NCBI GenBank assembly: GCA_905479295.1
Contig: CAJQLY010000002.1
Coordinates: 71,812-118,886 of the forward strand
Length of the DNA stretch: 47,075 nucleotides
From: an uncultured Gammaproteobacteria bacterium
GTDB lineage: Bacteria > Pseudomonadota > Gammaproteobacteria > UBA4575
Direction of reading: 5' to 3'
Shown piece by piece: positions 18,439 through 27,529 of this stretch; the stretch's first letter is position 1, and the number at the start of each line of letters is the position of its first letter. A program made the position numbers and the translations under genes. Under the pieces are notes generated by a model. That model was not told where the DNA came from. It searched no databases and saw only the letters and a list, made by a program, of their open reading frames with translations.

Positions 18439-19443
18439 ATGCCCTTAGTCCAGCATAATTCTTTACCCAGTATTGATCGTATCGCCCAAGAAGGGGGTGC
18501 AGTCTGCAGTCCTGATCAATGTCAGACGGATCTGCCGAGTTTGCGTATTGGCTTTTTAAATATGATGCCAGATAAAGCGTTACTAGCGACTGAGCGTCAG
18601 TTCTTACGCTTGCTGGCAAGTCACGACCAACTAAATTGCTACTTCTTACCATTTACTATTGCAGGCATTGAACGTGAAGATGAAGCCTTGCAGCATGTGC
18701 AAACTTACTACCAAAGTTTTGAACAAATTCAGCAGGGTAATTTAGATGCCTTGATTATCACTGGTGCTAATGTGACACAGGCAGTGTTAGCGCATGAATC
18801 GTTTTGGCAACCTTTAGAAGAGGTTTTATTGTGGGCGCAACAGAATGTGAATTCTACACTGTGTTCTTGTCTTGCTACGCATGCGGCCGCTAAGGTTTTC
18901 TACCAGTTGGATCGGCATCATCTAGGTACTAAGTGCTGGGGTGTTTTTGAGCATCAAGTGGTGTCTCCTGAGCATCCATTGGTGGCTGGTGTCGCAGCTC
19001 GATTTGATATGTGTCATTCCCGCTTTAACGATATCTCACAGCAGCAATTTGCACAGGTTGAGGTTGAGGTTTTGGTGCAAAGCATGGATGTTGGTGTGCA
19101 GCTTGCGAGTGATGCGGATATGCGTATGGTCTTTTTTCAAGGACACCCAGAATACGATGACATTAGTCTACTGAAGGAATATAAGCGCGAGATATTTGCC
19201 TATCTCAATCAGCAGCGTGATGAGTATCCGCCACTGCCCGCTGCTTATTTTGACCTACAGAGTCAGCAACTCTTACAGGAATATAAAGAGGCTGTCTTAG
19301 CGCAGCCACGCAGTAATAGTCTGATTGAATCCTTCCCTGATCAGGCGTTGAGCCCCAGCGTGACTCACCCTTGGCGTCAACCGGCATTACAGATATTTCG
19401 AAATTGGCTAGACTGCATACAGAAGCAGCATAAGTCAGTCTAG
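18439..19443 (+). CDS. metA: MetA-type homoserine O-acyltransferase (acyl donor uncertain)
   Basis: The MetA family transfers succinyl or acetyl to homoserine, committing it to methionine. The 334-residue protein aligns with E. coli MetA across LRIGFLNMMPDK, TERQFLRLL, the nucleophile C144 (CSCLATHAA) and the catalytic His236/Glu238 in GHPEYD. The residue that separates succinyl- from acetyl-users (Gly111 in E. coli, Glu in acetyl enzymes) aligns with Thr113 in TGANVT, so the donor cannot be assigned. A C-terminal extension of about 30 residues resembles the RASWRSHGNLLFTNW end of E. coli MetA (HPWRQPALQIFRNW). The SRAP gene follows 10 bases later. Confidence 0.85.
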   Translation: MPLVQHNSLPSIDRIAQEGGAVCSPDQCQTDLPSLRIGFLNMMPDKALLATERQFLRLLASHDQLNCYFLPFTIAGIEREDEALQHVQTYYQSFEQIQQGNLDALIITGANVTQAVLAHESFWQPLEEVLLWAQQNVNSTLCSCLATHAAAKVFYQLDRHHLGTKCWGVFEHQVVSPEHPLVAGVAARFDMCHSRFNDISQQQFAQVEVEVLVQSMDVGVQLASDADMRMVFFQGHPEYDDISLLKEYKREIFAYLNQQRDEYPPLPAAYFDLQSQQLLQEYKEAVLAQPRSNSLIESFPDQALSPSVTHPWRQPALQIFRNWLDCIQKQHKSV

Positions 19444-19453
19444 AATAGACGAC

Positions 19454-20173
19454 ATGTGCGCACGCGTTAAAGTCTCCAAAACTGCTGCGATAAAAAGTTT
19501 GTTAGCCGATATGGGATTCTCGACCGAGAGCCTTGCTGAGCACTTGTTTGAGATCAACAAGGGCGAGCAACTTTTCCCTTATTACAAGCCATTAGCAGCA
19601 TTGTTTGTTGATAGTCAAAGCAGTATGGATTTGGCCTTAATGAACTGGGGCTGGCAACGTCCTTGGGATGAATCTAAGCGCTTATTTAATGCACGTAAAT
19701 GTAGCGCTAAGGGTCAAAGTATTTGGCAGAGTAAAGTATGGGGTGAGGCAATTCGTCAACGGCGCTGTCTGTTACCGATTGATTGTTTTTATGAGTGGGA
19801 TCAAAACTTCCCTCGTGGCAAACGACCACGTTATCGAATTGAGCCTGGCCAGCGTGAAGTGATGTCGTTAGGTGCAATCTATGAGATCAATCATGTAGGT
19901 GAGTTTTGCTTGTCTGTCTGTACCACAGAACCAAATGACAGCATGCAGCAGATACATCATCGTATGCCAGTGATGATTGAGCCCGAGCAGGCACAGGAGT
20001 GGTTATTTAGTGAGGATCAGCATGCGATTGATCATCTGATGCAACCTAGTGCAGAAAAGCAGATCCAGCTTATTTGTGAAAACAGTTTGACTGAGTCAAG
20101 CGGTAATCAGTCTGCTGATGAACATAATAGATCAGAAGCTGAAGGAAGGCCGTATACCCTGCCTTTGTTTTAA
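19454..20173 (+). CDS. SRAP-domain protein (HMCES/YedK-like abasic-site crosslinker)
   Basis: SRAP proteins shield abasic sites in single-stranded DNA by forming a thiazolidine crosslink through Cys2. Here the start MCARVK places the catalytic cysteine at position 2. Other family residues are present: Asn79 in FNARKCSA, Glu114 in CFYEW, and the His-His-Arg-Met-Pro-Val motif at 168-173. The protein is 239 residues, slightly longer than YedK because of an acidic/polar C-terminal tail. It is 10 bases after metA and probably shares its transcript. No SOS box was seen. Confidence 0.92.
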   Translation: MCARVKVSKTAAIKSLLADMGFSTESLAEHLFEINKGEQLFPYYKPLAALFVDSQSSMDLALMNWGWQRPWDESKRLFNARKCSAKGQSIWQSKVWGEAIRQRRCLLPIDCFYEWDQNFPRGKRPRYRIEPGQREVMSLGAIYEINHVGEFCLSVCTTEPNDSMQQIHHRMPVMIEPEQAQEWLFSEDQHAIDHLMQPSAEKQIQLICENSLTESSGNQSADEHNRSEAEGRPYTLPLF

Positions 20174-20209
20174 GGTGCAGTGATATAGCAGAGTTTAAGT
20201 AGGATTTAG

Positions 20210-20237
20210 TTGAGCTTAGTGAGAGCTGGTCTATACT
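20210..20237 (+). promoter_or_regulatory. candidate sigma-70 promoter for the mrdA operon
   Basis: TTGAGC (20210-20215) and TATACT (20232-20237) are separated by 16 bases. They match 4/6 and 5/6 of the sigma-70 consensus. The -10 ends 75 bases before the mrdA start, in the only sizeable gap ahead of the cell-wall operon. Confidence 0.5.
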
Positions 20238-20312
20238 TGATTAAAAGTAATAAAGTGCTTTGTTATTTGGTAAAACGAAAGTTCATAAATAGACAAAGGA
20301 AAATAACATAAG

Positions 20313-22172
20313 GTGGCTCGAAGGATTGCAATAGGAGACCAACGCCTTGAATCTGAGGTGTTTAATCGGCGCGCAGTAGCCGCCGTTATTTTGGTTTTTA
20401 TAGCCTGTAGCATACTGTTGTTTCAACTTTATGGCTTGCAAGTCACGCAGTACGCACATTATCAAACCCGCTCTGATGATAATCATATGCAATTACAATC
20501 AGTAGCACCTATGCGTGGTTTGATTCTAGATCGTGATGGCGTTTTATTGGCTGATAATCAGCCGAGTTATCGTTTGGTGGTCACTCCTTCACGCGCTGGT
20601 AATATCGATGCCTTATTAGGGCGGCTCAGTGAGTTTATTGAGTTTGATGACCGTGAGCTAAGGCGCTTCAATAGGGTTATCTTAGGACGGCAATCATTCC
20701 AACAGACACCGCTTAAATTTAATCTTAGTAATCAAGAGTTAGCGCTATTTGCAGTTAAACAGCATCAGTTTCCAGGCGTTGAAGTGTTAGCTACTTCCAC
20801 ACGCTACTATCCGCAACACGAATACTTTACGCATACCTTGGGCTATGTCGGGCGGATGAACCGGGCAGATCAACAGCGCATGGATGCAAAAAATTACCGC
20901 GCAACAACGCATATTGGTAAGTTGGGTCTAGAAAAGTACTATGAAGATATCCTGCATGGAGAGGTTGGTTACCAGCATGACGAGATCAATGCACAGGGGC
21001 GACGCCAGCGAGTGCTTAGAACAGAGCAGGCAAAGTCAGGGGTTGATCTAAAACTCTCTTTAGTTACAGAAGTGCAAAAAGTAGCGACTAATGCGCTTGG
21101 CTCACGACGTGGCGCTATTGTTGCTATAGATCCTAATAATGGTGATGTATTAGCCTTCGTTAGTATGCCGAGTTTTGATCCTAACCTGTTCGTCAATGGT
21201 ATTAGTCAAAAGGCTTATTCTGAACTTCGCTTAAACTCTGATCAGCCGTTGTTTAATCGTGCATTGATCGGACAATATCCTCCCGGTTCTACAGTTAAGC
21301 CAGTGATCGCCTTAGCGGCATTAGAAAGTAATCAGATCAATGCTGAAAATACGATCTTTGCGGGTCCTTATTTTCAGATTCCAAAACAGTCACGTCGATA
21401 CCGCGATTGGAAAAAAGGTGGTCATGGCAGAGTTGACCTAAAGTTGGCGCTAGCACAATCCTGTGATGTTTATTTCTACAAGCTGGGGTTCGCCATGGGT
21501 ATCAAGCCCATGCATGACATGCTCACACGCTTTAACCTAGGGGATAAACTGGGATTGGATACCATGGGTGAGGCCCGTGGACTGGTGCCCAGCGCTGCAT
21601 GGAAGAAGCGCATTCATGATGAGGCTTGGTATCCAGGTGAATCTGTTATTACTAGTATTGGCCAAGGCTATTTACTGGCGACGCCTTTACAATTGGCACA
21701 GATGACGGCACGTCTTGCGATGAATGGCTTGGGCTATAAACCACGATTTGTTATTGCTCAACGTAAAACTAAAGAAGACGGCTTTGTCCCGTTGGAGCCG
21801 ACAGTCTTGCCGTCGATTGATCTTAAACAGCAGGAACATTGGCAGCAGGTACTCAGCGGTATGCGTGCTGTGGTCAATGGTAGAACGGGTACCGCACGTA
21901 ATATTTCAAGGGGTGCCCGTTATGATATAGCTGGGAAATCAGGGACTGCCCAAGTTATTGGTATTGCACAAAATGCTGAATATGAAGAGGCAGATATTGC
22001 GCAACACTTACGTGACCATGCCCTGTTTATTGCCTATGCCCCGGTTGACCAACCTAAAATTGCAGTTGCAGTCATTGTTGAGAATGGGGGTAGTGGTAGC
22101 CGTGTAGCAGCCCCGATAGCGCGCAAAGTGATGGATGCTTATCTATTGAAGGGGATGACTGATGGCCCATAA
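20313..22172 (+). CDS. mrdA: penicillin-binding protein 2 (elongasome transpeptidase)
   Basis: PBP2 cross-links peptidoglycan during lateral wall growth with RodA. The 619-residue bitopic protein has one membrane helix (about 21-42), the PBP dimerisation domain, and a transpeptidase domain with S326-TVK, S383-C-D385 and K542-SGT. The start is GTG 20313 with AAGGA upstream at a long spacing; there is no better in-frame ATG before the membrane helix. It overlaps rodA by 11 bases, the usual mrdA-mrdB coupling. Confidence 0.95.
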   Translation: MARRIAIGDQRLESEVFNRRAVAAVILVFIACSILLFQLYGLQVTQYAHYQTRSDDNHMQLQSVAPMRGLILDRDGVLLADNQPSYRLVVTPSRAGNIDALLGRLSEFIEFDDRELRRFNRVILGRQSFQQTPLKFNLSNQELALFAVKQHQFPGVEVLATSTRYYPQHEYFTHTLGYVGRMNRADQQRMDAKNYRATTHIGKLGLEKYYEDILHGEVGYQHDEINAQGRRQRVLRTEQAKSGVDLKLSLVTEVQKVATNALGSRRGAIVAIDPNNGDVLAFVSMPSFDPNLFVNGISQKAYSELRLNSDQPLFNRALIGQYPPGSTVKPVIALAALESNQINAENTIFAGPYFQIPKQSRRYRDWKKGGHGRVDLKLALAQSCDVYFYKLGFAMGIKPMHDMLTRFNLGDKLGLDTMGEARGLVPSAAWKKRIHDEAWYPGESVITSIGQGYLLATPLQLAQMTARLAMNGLGYKPRFVIAQRKTKEDGFVPLEPTVLPSIDLKQQEHWQQVLSGMRAVVNGRTGTARNISRGARYDIAGKSGTAQVIGIAQNAEYEEADIAQHLRDHALFIAYAPVDQPKIAVAVIVENGGSGSRVAAPIARKVMDAYLLKGMTDGP

Positions 22173-23283
22173 TGTAAACAGCCTCACAGCGCGACCAATA
22201 TGGTTAATCTACCAATTCTTTAAGTTAGACGGGTTGTTATTCACCGCGCTAGTACTATTGAGCCTATCTGGGCTGATGGTTTTATATAGTGCGAGTGGTG
22301 GTGATATAGCCTTGGTTCAACGTCAAGCTCTGCGGTTGGCAGTCGGCTTTATCGGTCTCTTAGTGATGGCACAAATCCCTATTGATAAGCTCCGTGCTTG
22401 GTCAATAGTGCTTTATGTGGTTGGACTGGTTTTATTGTTTTTAGTATTAGTTGCTGGTGACTCTGCCAAAGGCGCACAGCGTTGGCTGAGCTTCGGAGTG
22501 ATTCGGTTCCAACCATCTGAGGTGATGAAGATTTGGGTGCCGATGATGATGGCTTTTTATTTTTCTACAAGGCTTATACCGCCCAAACTAAAAGATGTAG
22601 TAATTGGTTTTGTGCTGTTAGCAACACCAGCAGTATTGATTTTAAAACAACCTGATTTGGGGACTGCAATTTTAGTGACCAGCTCAGGTCTATTTGTCAT
22701 CTTTCTTGCAGGTTTGCGTACGCGTGTAATTATGAGTTTGATTGCTATCGGTATAGCCGCGGCTCCAATCATTTGGTTCAAGCTGCATGATTACCAGCGT
22801 ACGCGTATTTTGACCCTGCTTAATCCAGAGAGTGATCCGCTAAATGCGGGCTATCACATTATCCAATCGAAGATAGCGATTGGCTCAGGAGGTATTTATG
22901 GGAAAGGTTGGCTTAACGGTACACAGTCACGTCTAGATTTCATTCCCGAGCGATCAACAGATTTCATTTTTTCAGTGTTTACAGAAGAGTTTGGCTTCTT
23001 GGGTGCTGTGGTGCTTATTCTTGCCTATCTCTTTATTGTAATGCGCGGTTTAGTCATTGCAGCAAACGCCCAAAGTAACTATGCAAAATTGCTGGGAGGC
23101 GCTATTAGCCTGTCATTTTTCTCCTATGTATTTGTTAATATAGGGATGGTTACTGGGCTGTTGCCAGTGGTCGGTGTGCCGCTGCCATTAATTAGCTACG
23201 GAGGTACCTCTATGGTAACGTTATTAACTATGTTCGGTATCTTAATGTCGATTCATTCTCACAAAAAGTTGTTAGGAAATTGA
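22162..23283 (+). CDS. rodA: rod shape-determining SEDS glycosyltransferase RodA
   Basis: RodA polymerises glycan strands from lipid II as the partner of PBP2. The 373-residue protein has about ten hydrophobic segments and the SEDS signatures GDSAKGAQRWL, FQPSE, PDLGTA, STDFIFSVFTEEFGF and a C-terminal GVPLPLISYGGTS. It starts within the mrdA stop region and overlaps mltB by four bases (TTGA). Confidence 0.96.
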   Translation: MAHNVNSLTARPIWLIYQFFKLDGLLFTALVLLSLSGLMVLYSASGGDIALVQRQALRLAVGFIGLLVMAQIPIDKLRAWSIVLYVVGLVLLFLVLVAGDSAKGAQRWLSFGVIRFQPSEVMKIWVPMMMAFYFSTRLIPPKLKDVVIGFVLLATPAVLILKQPDLGTAILVTSSGLFVIFLAGLRTRVIMSLIAIGIAAAPIIWFKLHDYQRTRILTLLNPESDPLNAGYHIIQSKIAIGSGGIYGKGWLNGTQSRLDFIPERSTDFIFSVFTEEFGFLGAVVLILAYLFIVMRGLVIAANAQSNYAKLLGGAISLSFFSYVFVNIGMVTGLLPVVGVPLPLISYGGTSMVTLLTMFGILMSIHSHKKLLGN

Positions 23284-24263
23284 AAAAAATTAGCTACCTT
23301 CTATATCTCGTAATAAGCCTTACAAATGTGGCCGCTGCGGAAACCTATATTGAGCGCGATGACGTGCAACAATTTATAGACCGTATGGTGACTGATCATC
23401 AATTTACACGTGCTGAATTAGAGCCGATCTTTGCTGCTATTGAAGTGCAGCCTAAAGTGTTGAAATCGATCAAGGCGCCAGCTGAAAAGAAAAAGCAATG
23501 GCATCAATACCGCGCAATCTTTGTTACTGAAAGACGGATTTCTGAAGGCATTGATTATTGGGATATACACTCTGAAAAGTTTAAAGCTGCTGAAGCTGAG
23601 TACGGAGTGCCAGCTGAAATTATTCTTGCGGTCATGGGTGTTGAAACCTACTACGGTCGTCGTACAGGAAGGCACCCAGTGCTCGATAGCTTAGTTACCT
23701 TAGGCTTTGATTATTCTAAGCGTGGTAAGTTTTTTCGTAGTGAGTTGAAACATTTTCTTTTGCTTTGTCGTGAAGAGGGCCTGCCACTAAAGAAACTTAA
23801 AGGGTCTTATGCTGGCGCCATGGGTAAGGGGCAATTTATTTCTAGTAGTTATCGGCATTATGCGGTTGATAAAGATGGTGATGGCCGCCGTGATCTATGG
23901 AATAGCCATGATGATGCAATTGCGAGTATCGCGAATTACTTTGCTAAACATGGCTGGCGTACAGGGCATCCCATTACACAAGAAATGAAGACTACTGCCG
24001 CAGAGGATAGTATCGAGCATGGTAACAAGCTTAAGCCTAAATTTAGTATGGATGAAATGATGGCCCAAGGGTTTAGTGTTGAAGCAAGTCAGGCGGGCCC
24101 TTATTCATTAGTCTCCTTGCAAAATAAAAAGGCTAGAGAGTATTGGTTAGGACATCATAACTTTTATGTCATCACTCGCTATAATCACAGCGCTATGTAT
24201 GCCATGGCTGTTTACCAGTTAAGCCAAGAATTAAAAAAACGAATCGATCTTAACGCTAAATAA
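23280..24263 (+). CDS. mltB: membrane-bound lytic murein transglycosylase B
   Basis: MltB cleaves the MurNAc-GlcNAc bond to form 1,6-anhydro-MurNAc ends. The 327-residue protein starts at TTG 23280, overlapping the rodA stop, with AGGA a few bases before. It has a signal peptide ending NVAAA (about residue 20) but no lipobox, so it may be soluble in the periplasm rather than lipid-anchored. The catalytic glutamate is E122 in MGVETYYGR. Its anhydro-muropeptide products are the kind of material the AmgK-MurU recycling pair encoded nearby can return to UDP-MurNAc. Confidence 0.93.
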   Translation: MKKISYLLYLVISLTNVAAAETYIERDDVQQFIDRMVTDHQFTRAELEPIFAAIEVQPKVLKSIKAPAEKKKQWHQYRAIFVTERRISEGIDYWDIHSEKFKAAEAEYGVPAEIILAVMGVETYYGRRTGRHPVLDSLVTLGFDYSKRGKFFRSELKHFLLLCREEGLPLKKLKGSYAGAMGKGQFISSSYRHYAVDKDGDGRRDLWNSHDDAIASIANYFAKHGWRTGHPITQEMKTTAAEDSIEHGNKLKPKFSMDEMMAQGFSVEASQAGPYSLVSLQNKKAREYWLGHHNFYVITRYNHSAMYAMAVYQLSQELKKRIDLNAK

Positions 24264-24277
24264 GTGTGCCATCAGTA

Positions 24278-25123
24278 ATGAATAAAGCTCAGATATCAGC
24301 TGCCTTCCTATGCTTGTTGTTAACTACCTCCTGCTCCTCACCATTGAGCAAGAAGGCATCAAGAGATGCAGCGCCAAGAAAGCCATCGCAAGCCCGTATA
24401 GATAATGCAAAAGAAGCTGTACCGAAGGTTGAGCGTAAGAGTAAATATGGCAACCCAAAATCTTATGTCGTATTTGGTAAGCGTTACTATGTGAAAGATA
24501 GCGCCAAAGGTTATGTCGAGGAGGGTATCGCATCTTGGTATGGGACGAAATTTCATGGTCGTCGTACATCAAGTGGTGAAGCCTATGATATGTACGCGAT
24601 GACAGCAGCACATAAGACCCTGCCTCTACCGACCTATGCCCGAGTGACTAATCTGGATAATGGGCGCTCAGTAATCGTTAAAATTAATGACCGCGGTCCA
24701 TTCCATCAAGACCGTATTATCGATCTCTCTTACAGTGCGGCTATTCGTCTTGGTACAGTGAAGACTGGGACTGGCCGAGTTGAAGTTGTAGCCCTGGATC
24801 CAAGAAATTATGTAAGACAGGCACAAGCGCAGCCGAGTGAGGCTGATATTGAGATACAAGCTCTAGAGCAAGATGAGCAGTTAGTTGTGCCTAAAACCTA
24901 TGTGCAGATTGGTGCTTTTTCTTCGGCTGTTAATGCTGAGTCCCTACGCAAGAGTTTTGCCGATAATGGTATCGATAATATTGCGGTTTATGAGTCAGTG
25001 GCAGCAGATAAAGTTATACATAAAGTACAGATCGGTCCGCTGGACTCAGCGCAAGAAACCGACTTGGTAGTGCAGCAATTGAGTGAGTTAGGGCAGTATG
25101 AATATAAGATAATTATTAAGTAA
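24278..25123 (+). CDS. rlpA: septal/rare lipoprotein A, RlpA-like, with SPOR domain
   Basis: RlpA is an outer-membrane-associated lytic transglycosylase that prefers glycan lacking stem peptides. From ATG 24278 the product is 281 residues, with a lipoprotein signal ending LTTSC (Cys19), a Lys/Arg-rich linker, a double-psi beta-barrel (ASWYGTKFHGRRTSSGE through VKINDRGPF) and a C-terminal SPOR domain (about 205-281) that binds denuded glycan. A GTG four codons upstream (24266) is also possible; neither start has a good ribosome site. It sits in the conserved mltB-rlpA-dacA order. Confidence 0.93.
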   Translation: MNKAQISAAFLCLLLTTSCSSPLSKKASRDAAPRKPSQARIDNAKEAVPKVERKSKYGNPKSYVVFGKRYYVKDSAKGYVEEGIASWYGTKFHGRRTSSGEAYDMYAMTAAHKTLPLPTYARVTNLDNGRSVIVKINDRGPFHQDRIIDLSYSAAIRLGTVKTGTGRVEVVALDPRNYVRQAQAQPSEADIEIQALEQDEQLVVPKTYVQIGAFSSAVNAESLRKSFADNGIDNIAVYESVAADKVIHKVQIGPLDSAQETDLVVQQLSELGQYEYKIIIK

Positions 25124-25232
25124 GCTAGGTTATTAATGGCAAAGAGCTATCATGGCACCTAGGTTAGAAGTTGAAATTAATATTCAGCCCAGGGGTTCCT
25201 TGGCGAAATAATCAAACAGAGATTGAATCATA

Positions 25233-26372
25233 ATGATGAAGCGTATTTTTTCTATATCAGCCCTGCTGATGGTGCTAAACAGTATCGCCTCAGCGGTTAA
25301 TATACCTGTGCCTGAAGCACCAGATATTAACGCCAGCGCTTATATTTTGATGGACCACAACACCGGTAAGGTGGTGGCTGAAAAAAATGCGGATGAGACT
25401 AAAGACCCAGCGAGTATCACTAAGCTGATGACCGCCTATGCCATCTATGCTGCACTTGAGCGTGGTGATATTAGTCTCAACGATGATGTTCTCATTAGTG
25501 AGAAGGCGTGGCGTGCCATTGGTTCGCGTATGTTTATAGAAGTGAATAAACGCGTTAATTTGGATCTGCTGCTACAAGGACTCATTGTACAATCAGGCAA
25601 TGATGCCAGCATTGCTTTGGCTGAACATATCGCTGGAGACGAGGCGAGCTTTGCCGATTTAATGAACCATACGGCGCAGCAATTAGGTCTGAAAAATACA
25701 CACTTTGTTAATGCAACAGGTTTGACTGATCCAGGGCACTATACGACAGCGCGTGATATTGCATTGCTGAGTAGTGCCATCATTCGTGATTTTCCAGAAG
25801 AATATAAACGTTATAAGCAAAAGCAATTTACGTATAACGGTATTAAGCAGTATAACCGCAATAAACTTCTGTGGCGTGATGCAACAGTAGATGGTCTAAA
25901 AACTGGACATACAGAAGCAGCTAAATTTTGTTTAGCCTCTTCTGCTTTGCGTGAAGATATGCGTTTGATCTCAGTTGTTTTGGGTGCACCAACTAAAGAA
26001 GCTAGGGCAACTCAATCACAATCTCTATTGAACTATGGCTTCCGTTTTTATAAGACAAATACGCTCTACACTGCAGGCCAGCAGCTGATCGAAAAACGTG
26101 TTCGCTTTGGTGTTGAGAAGCAACTGTCTTTGGGTGTTGCTGAAGATATTCTAGTAACCACTGCGCGTAGTCATTATAAAAATATTAAGCCCAGCATAGA
26201 GTTAGCCAGCGAAATTATAGCCCCTATCAGTAAAGGTCAGGTGCTTGGTACTGTGCGTATTCAATTGGGTGATGAAACCTTAGCAGAGCATCCGTTGGTT
26301 GCCTTGCAGGATATTGCTGAAGGTAGTTGGTGGCAGAAATTGATGGATCGTTTCTCTGGGATGACTGAGTGA
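25233..26372 (+). CDS. dacA: D-alanyl-D-alanine carboxypeptidase (PBP5/6 type)
   Basis: The 379-residue protein removes the terminal D-Ala of pentapeptide stems. It has a signal peptide (about 1-21), the catalytic motifs S61-ITK, S121-GN and K223-TG, the PBP5-like beta-rich C-terminal domain, and a short amphipathic C-terminal stretch (WWQKLMDRFSGM) that anchors such enzymes to the inner membrane. It overlaps the next gene by four bases. The released D-Ala is a substrate for that gene's product. Confidence 0.94.
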   Translation: MMKRIFSISALLMVLNSIASAVNIPVPEAPDINASAYILMDHNTGKVVAEKNADETKDPASITKLMTAYAIYAALERGDISLNDDVLISEKAWRAIGSRMFIEVNKRVNLDLLLQGLIVQSGNDASIALAEHIAGDEASFADLMNHTAQQLGLKNTHFVNATGLTDPGHYTTARDIALLSSAIIRDFPEEYKRYKQKQFTYNGIKQYNRNKLLWRDATVDGLKTGHTEAAKFCLASSALREDMRLISVVLGAPTKEARATQSQSLLNYGFRFYKTNTLYTAGQQLIEKRVRFGVEKQLSLGVAEDILVTTARSHYKNIKPSIELASEIIAPISKGQVLGTVRIQLGDETLAEHPLVALQDIAEGSWWQKLMDRFSGMTE

Positions 26373-27202
26373 GTACAGCTTATCTAAACGGTGATTATAA
26401 ACCGCTAGATGATTGCCAGGTTTCAGTATTAGATCGTGGCTTCATCTTCGGTGATGCGGTTTATGAGCTGATCCCATTTTATGTGCAAAATGCCTTTCGC
26501 CTAGAGGCCCATCTTAAGCGACTGAAGCGTAGCCTTGCTGAGATTGGAATCAATAATCCACATACAGATGAGCAATGGCAGACTATTGTTGAGCGGCTAA
26601 TTGCACAGCAAGATGAGGCTAATGGTTCTGTTTATATTCAAGTTACACGTGGTGTTGCACGACGTGATCATGCATTCCCTACAGATACTTCAGCTACCGT
26701 CTTTGTAATGCTGGCTGCGTGGCCGGCAGCAATTGAGGGTGCTTTAGATAAAGGTCTGTCAGTAGTCACAGCAGATGATATTCGCTGGAACCGTTGTGAT
26801 GTTAAGAGTACTAGCTTATTAGCCAATGTGTTGATGAAGCAAAAGGCCTTGGAGAGTGATGCACATGAAGCGATCATGATTCGTGAAGGAAAAGTCCTAG
26901 AAGGTTCAGCAACAAATACTTTTATTGTGTATCAAGGTGCGATCCTGACTGCGCCTAAAGATCATTTGATCTTGCCTGGTATTACACGAGATGTTGTGGT
27001 CGAATTAATTCAAGCCTTAGGATTACCTTTCATCGAGCAGGCGGCCAGTCTGCAACAGTTACAGCAGGCGGATGAGGTTTGGTTAACCAGCTCAACAAAA
27101 GAATGTTTAGCGGTTACTGAAGTTGATGGTCAGCCGGTTGCTGATGGTCGGCCTGGGCCGCTATGGCGTCAGGTTTATGATGCCTTCCAACTGCAGAAAT
27201 AG
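26369..27202 (+). CDS. dat: D-amino acid transaminase (class IV PLP enzyme)
   Basis: Dat moves the amino group of D-alanine to 2-oxoglutarate, giving D-glutamate and pyruvate, which links D-Ala release and D-Glu supply for peptidoglycan. The 277-residue protein is fold-type IV with the PLP lysine K146 (CDVKSTSLL) and the RGVARRDHAFP segment typical of Dat rather than of branched-chain aminotransferases. It starts at GTG 26369 within the dacA stop (GTGA). D-substrate specificity is inferred from motifs and from its place beside dacA. Confidence 0.85.
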   Translation: MSTAYLNGDYKPLDDCQVSVLDRGFIFGDAVYELIPFYVQNAFRLEAHLKRLKRSLAEIGINNPHTDEQWQTIVERLIAQQDEANGSVYIQVTRGVARRDHAFPTDTSATVFVMLAAWPAAIEGALDKGLSVVTADDIRWNRCDVKSTSLLANVLMKQKALESDAHEAIMIREGKVLEGSATNTFIVYQGAILTAPKDHLILPGITRDVVVELIQALGLPFIEQAASLQQLQQADEVWLTSSTKECLAVTEVDGQPVADGRPGPLWRQVYDAFQLQK

Positions 27203-27212
27203 GGAGTAATGC

Positions 27213-27509
27213 GTGGCAAAAAATAATGGCGACGGAGCAATTTCAGAAGAAGATATTAAAGGCTTAACCTATCCCTGTGAGTTTCCATTAAAGATGTTTG
27301 GTAAAAACGATCCAGCTTTTATACCTGCGGTCGATGGGGTTATCTTGAAGTATGTTCCTAAGCCCGACTGGATTAGTAGCAAGCAAAATATCAGTAGTAA
27401 TGGTAACTATCTAAGTTATACCGTGGTTATACGGGCACGTACTCGGCTGCAGTTAGATGAAGTCTGTGCTGCGGTGACAGTCTGTCCAGTGGTCCTTATG
27501 GCGATATAA
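27213..27509 (+). CDS. ybeD: YbeD / DUF493 family protein
   Basis: The 98-residue protein is a DUF493 ferredoxin-like ACT-type fold with the typical N-terminal YPCEFPLKMFG and C-terminal LDEVCAAVTVCPVVLMAI segments. Its function is unknown; its gene usually lies just before lipB and lipA. It starts at GTG 27213 with GGGAG a few bases upstream. Here the series stops after ybeD: murU lies convergent 21 bases later and lipB-lipA are absent. Confidence 0.9.
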   Translation: MAKNNGDGAISEEDIKGLTYPCEFPLKMFGKNDPAFIPAVDGVILKYVPKPDWISSKQNISSNGNYLSYTVVIRARTRLQLDEVCAAVTVCPVVLMAI

Positions 27510-27529
27510 AACCAGCTGAAAGTGACTTA

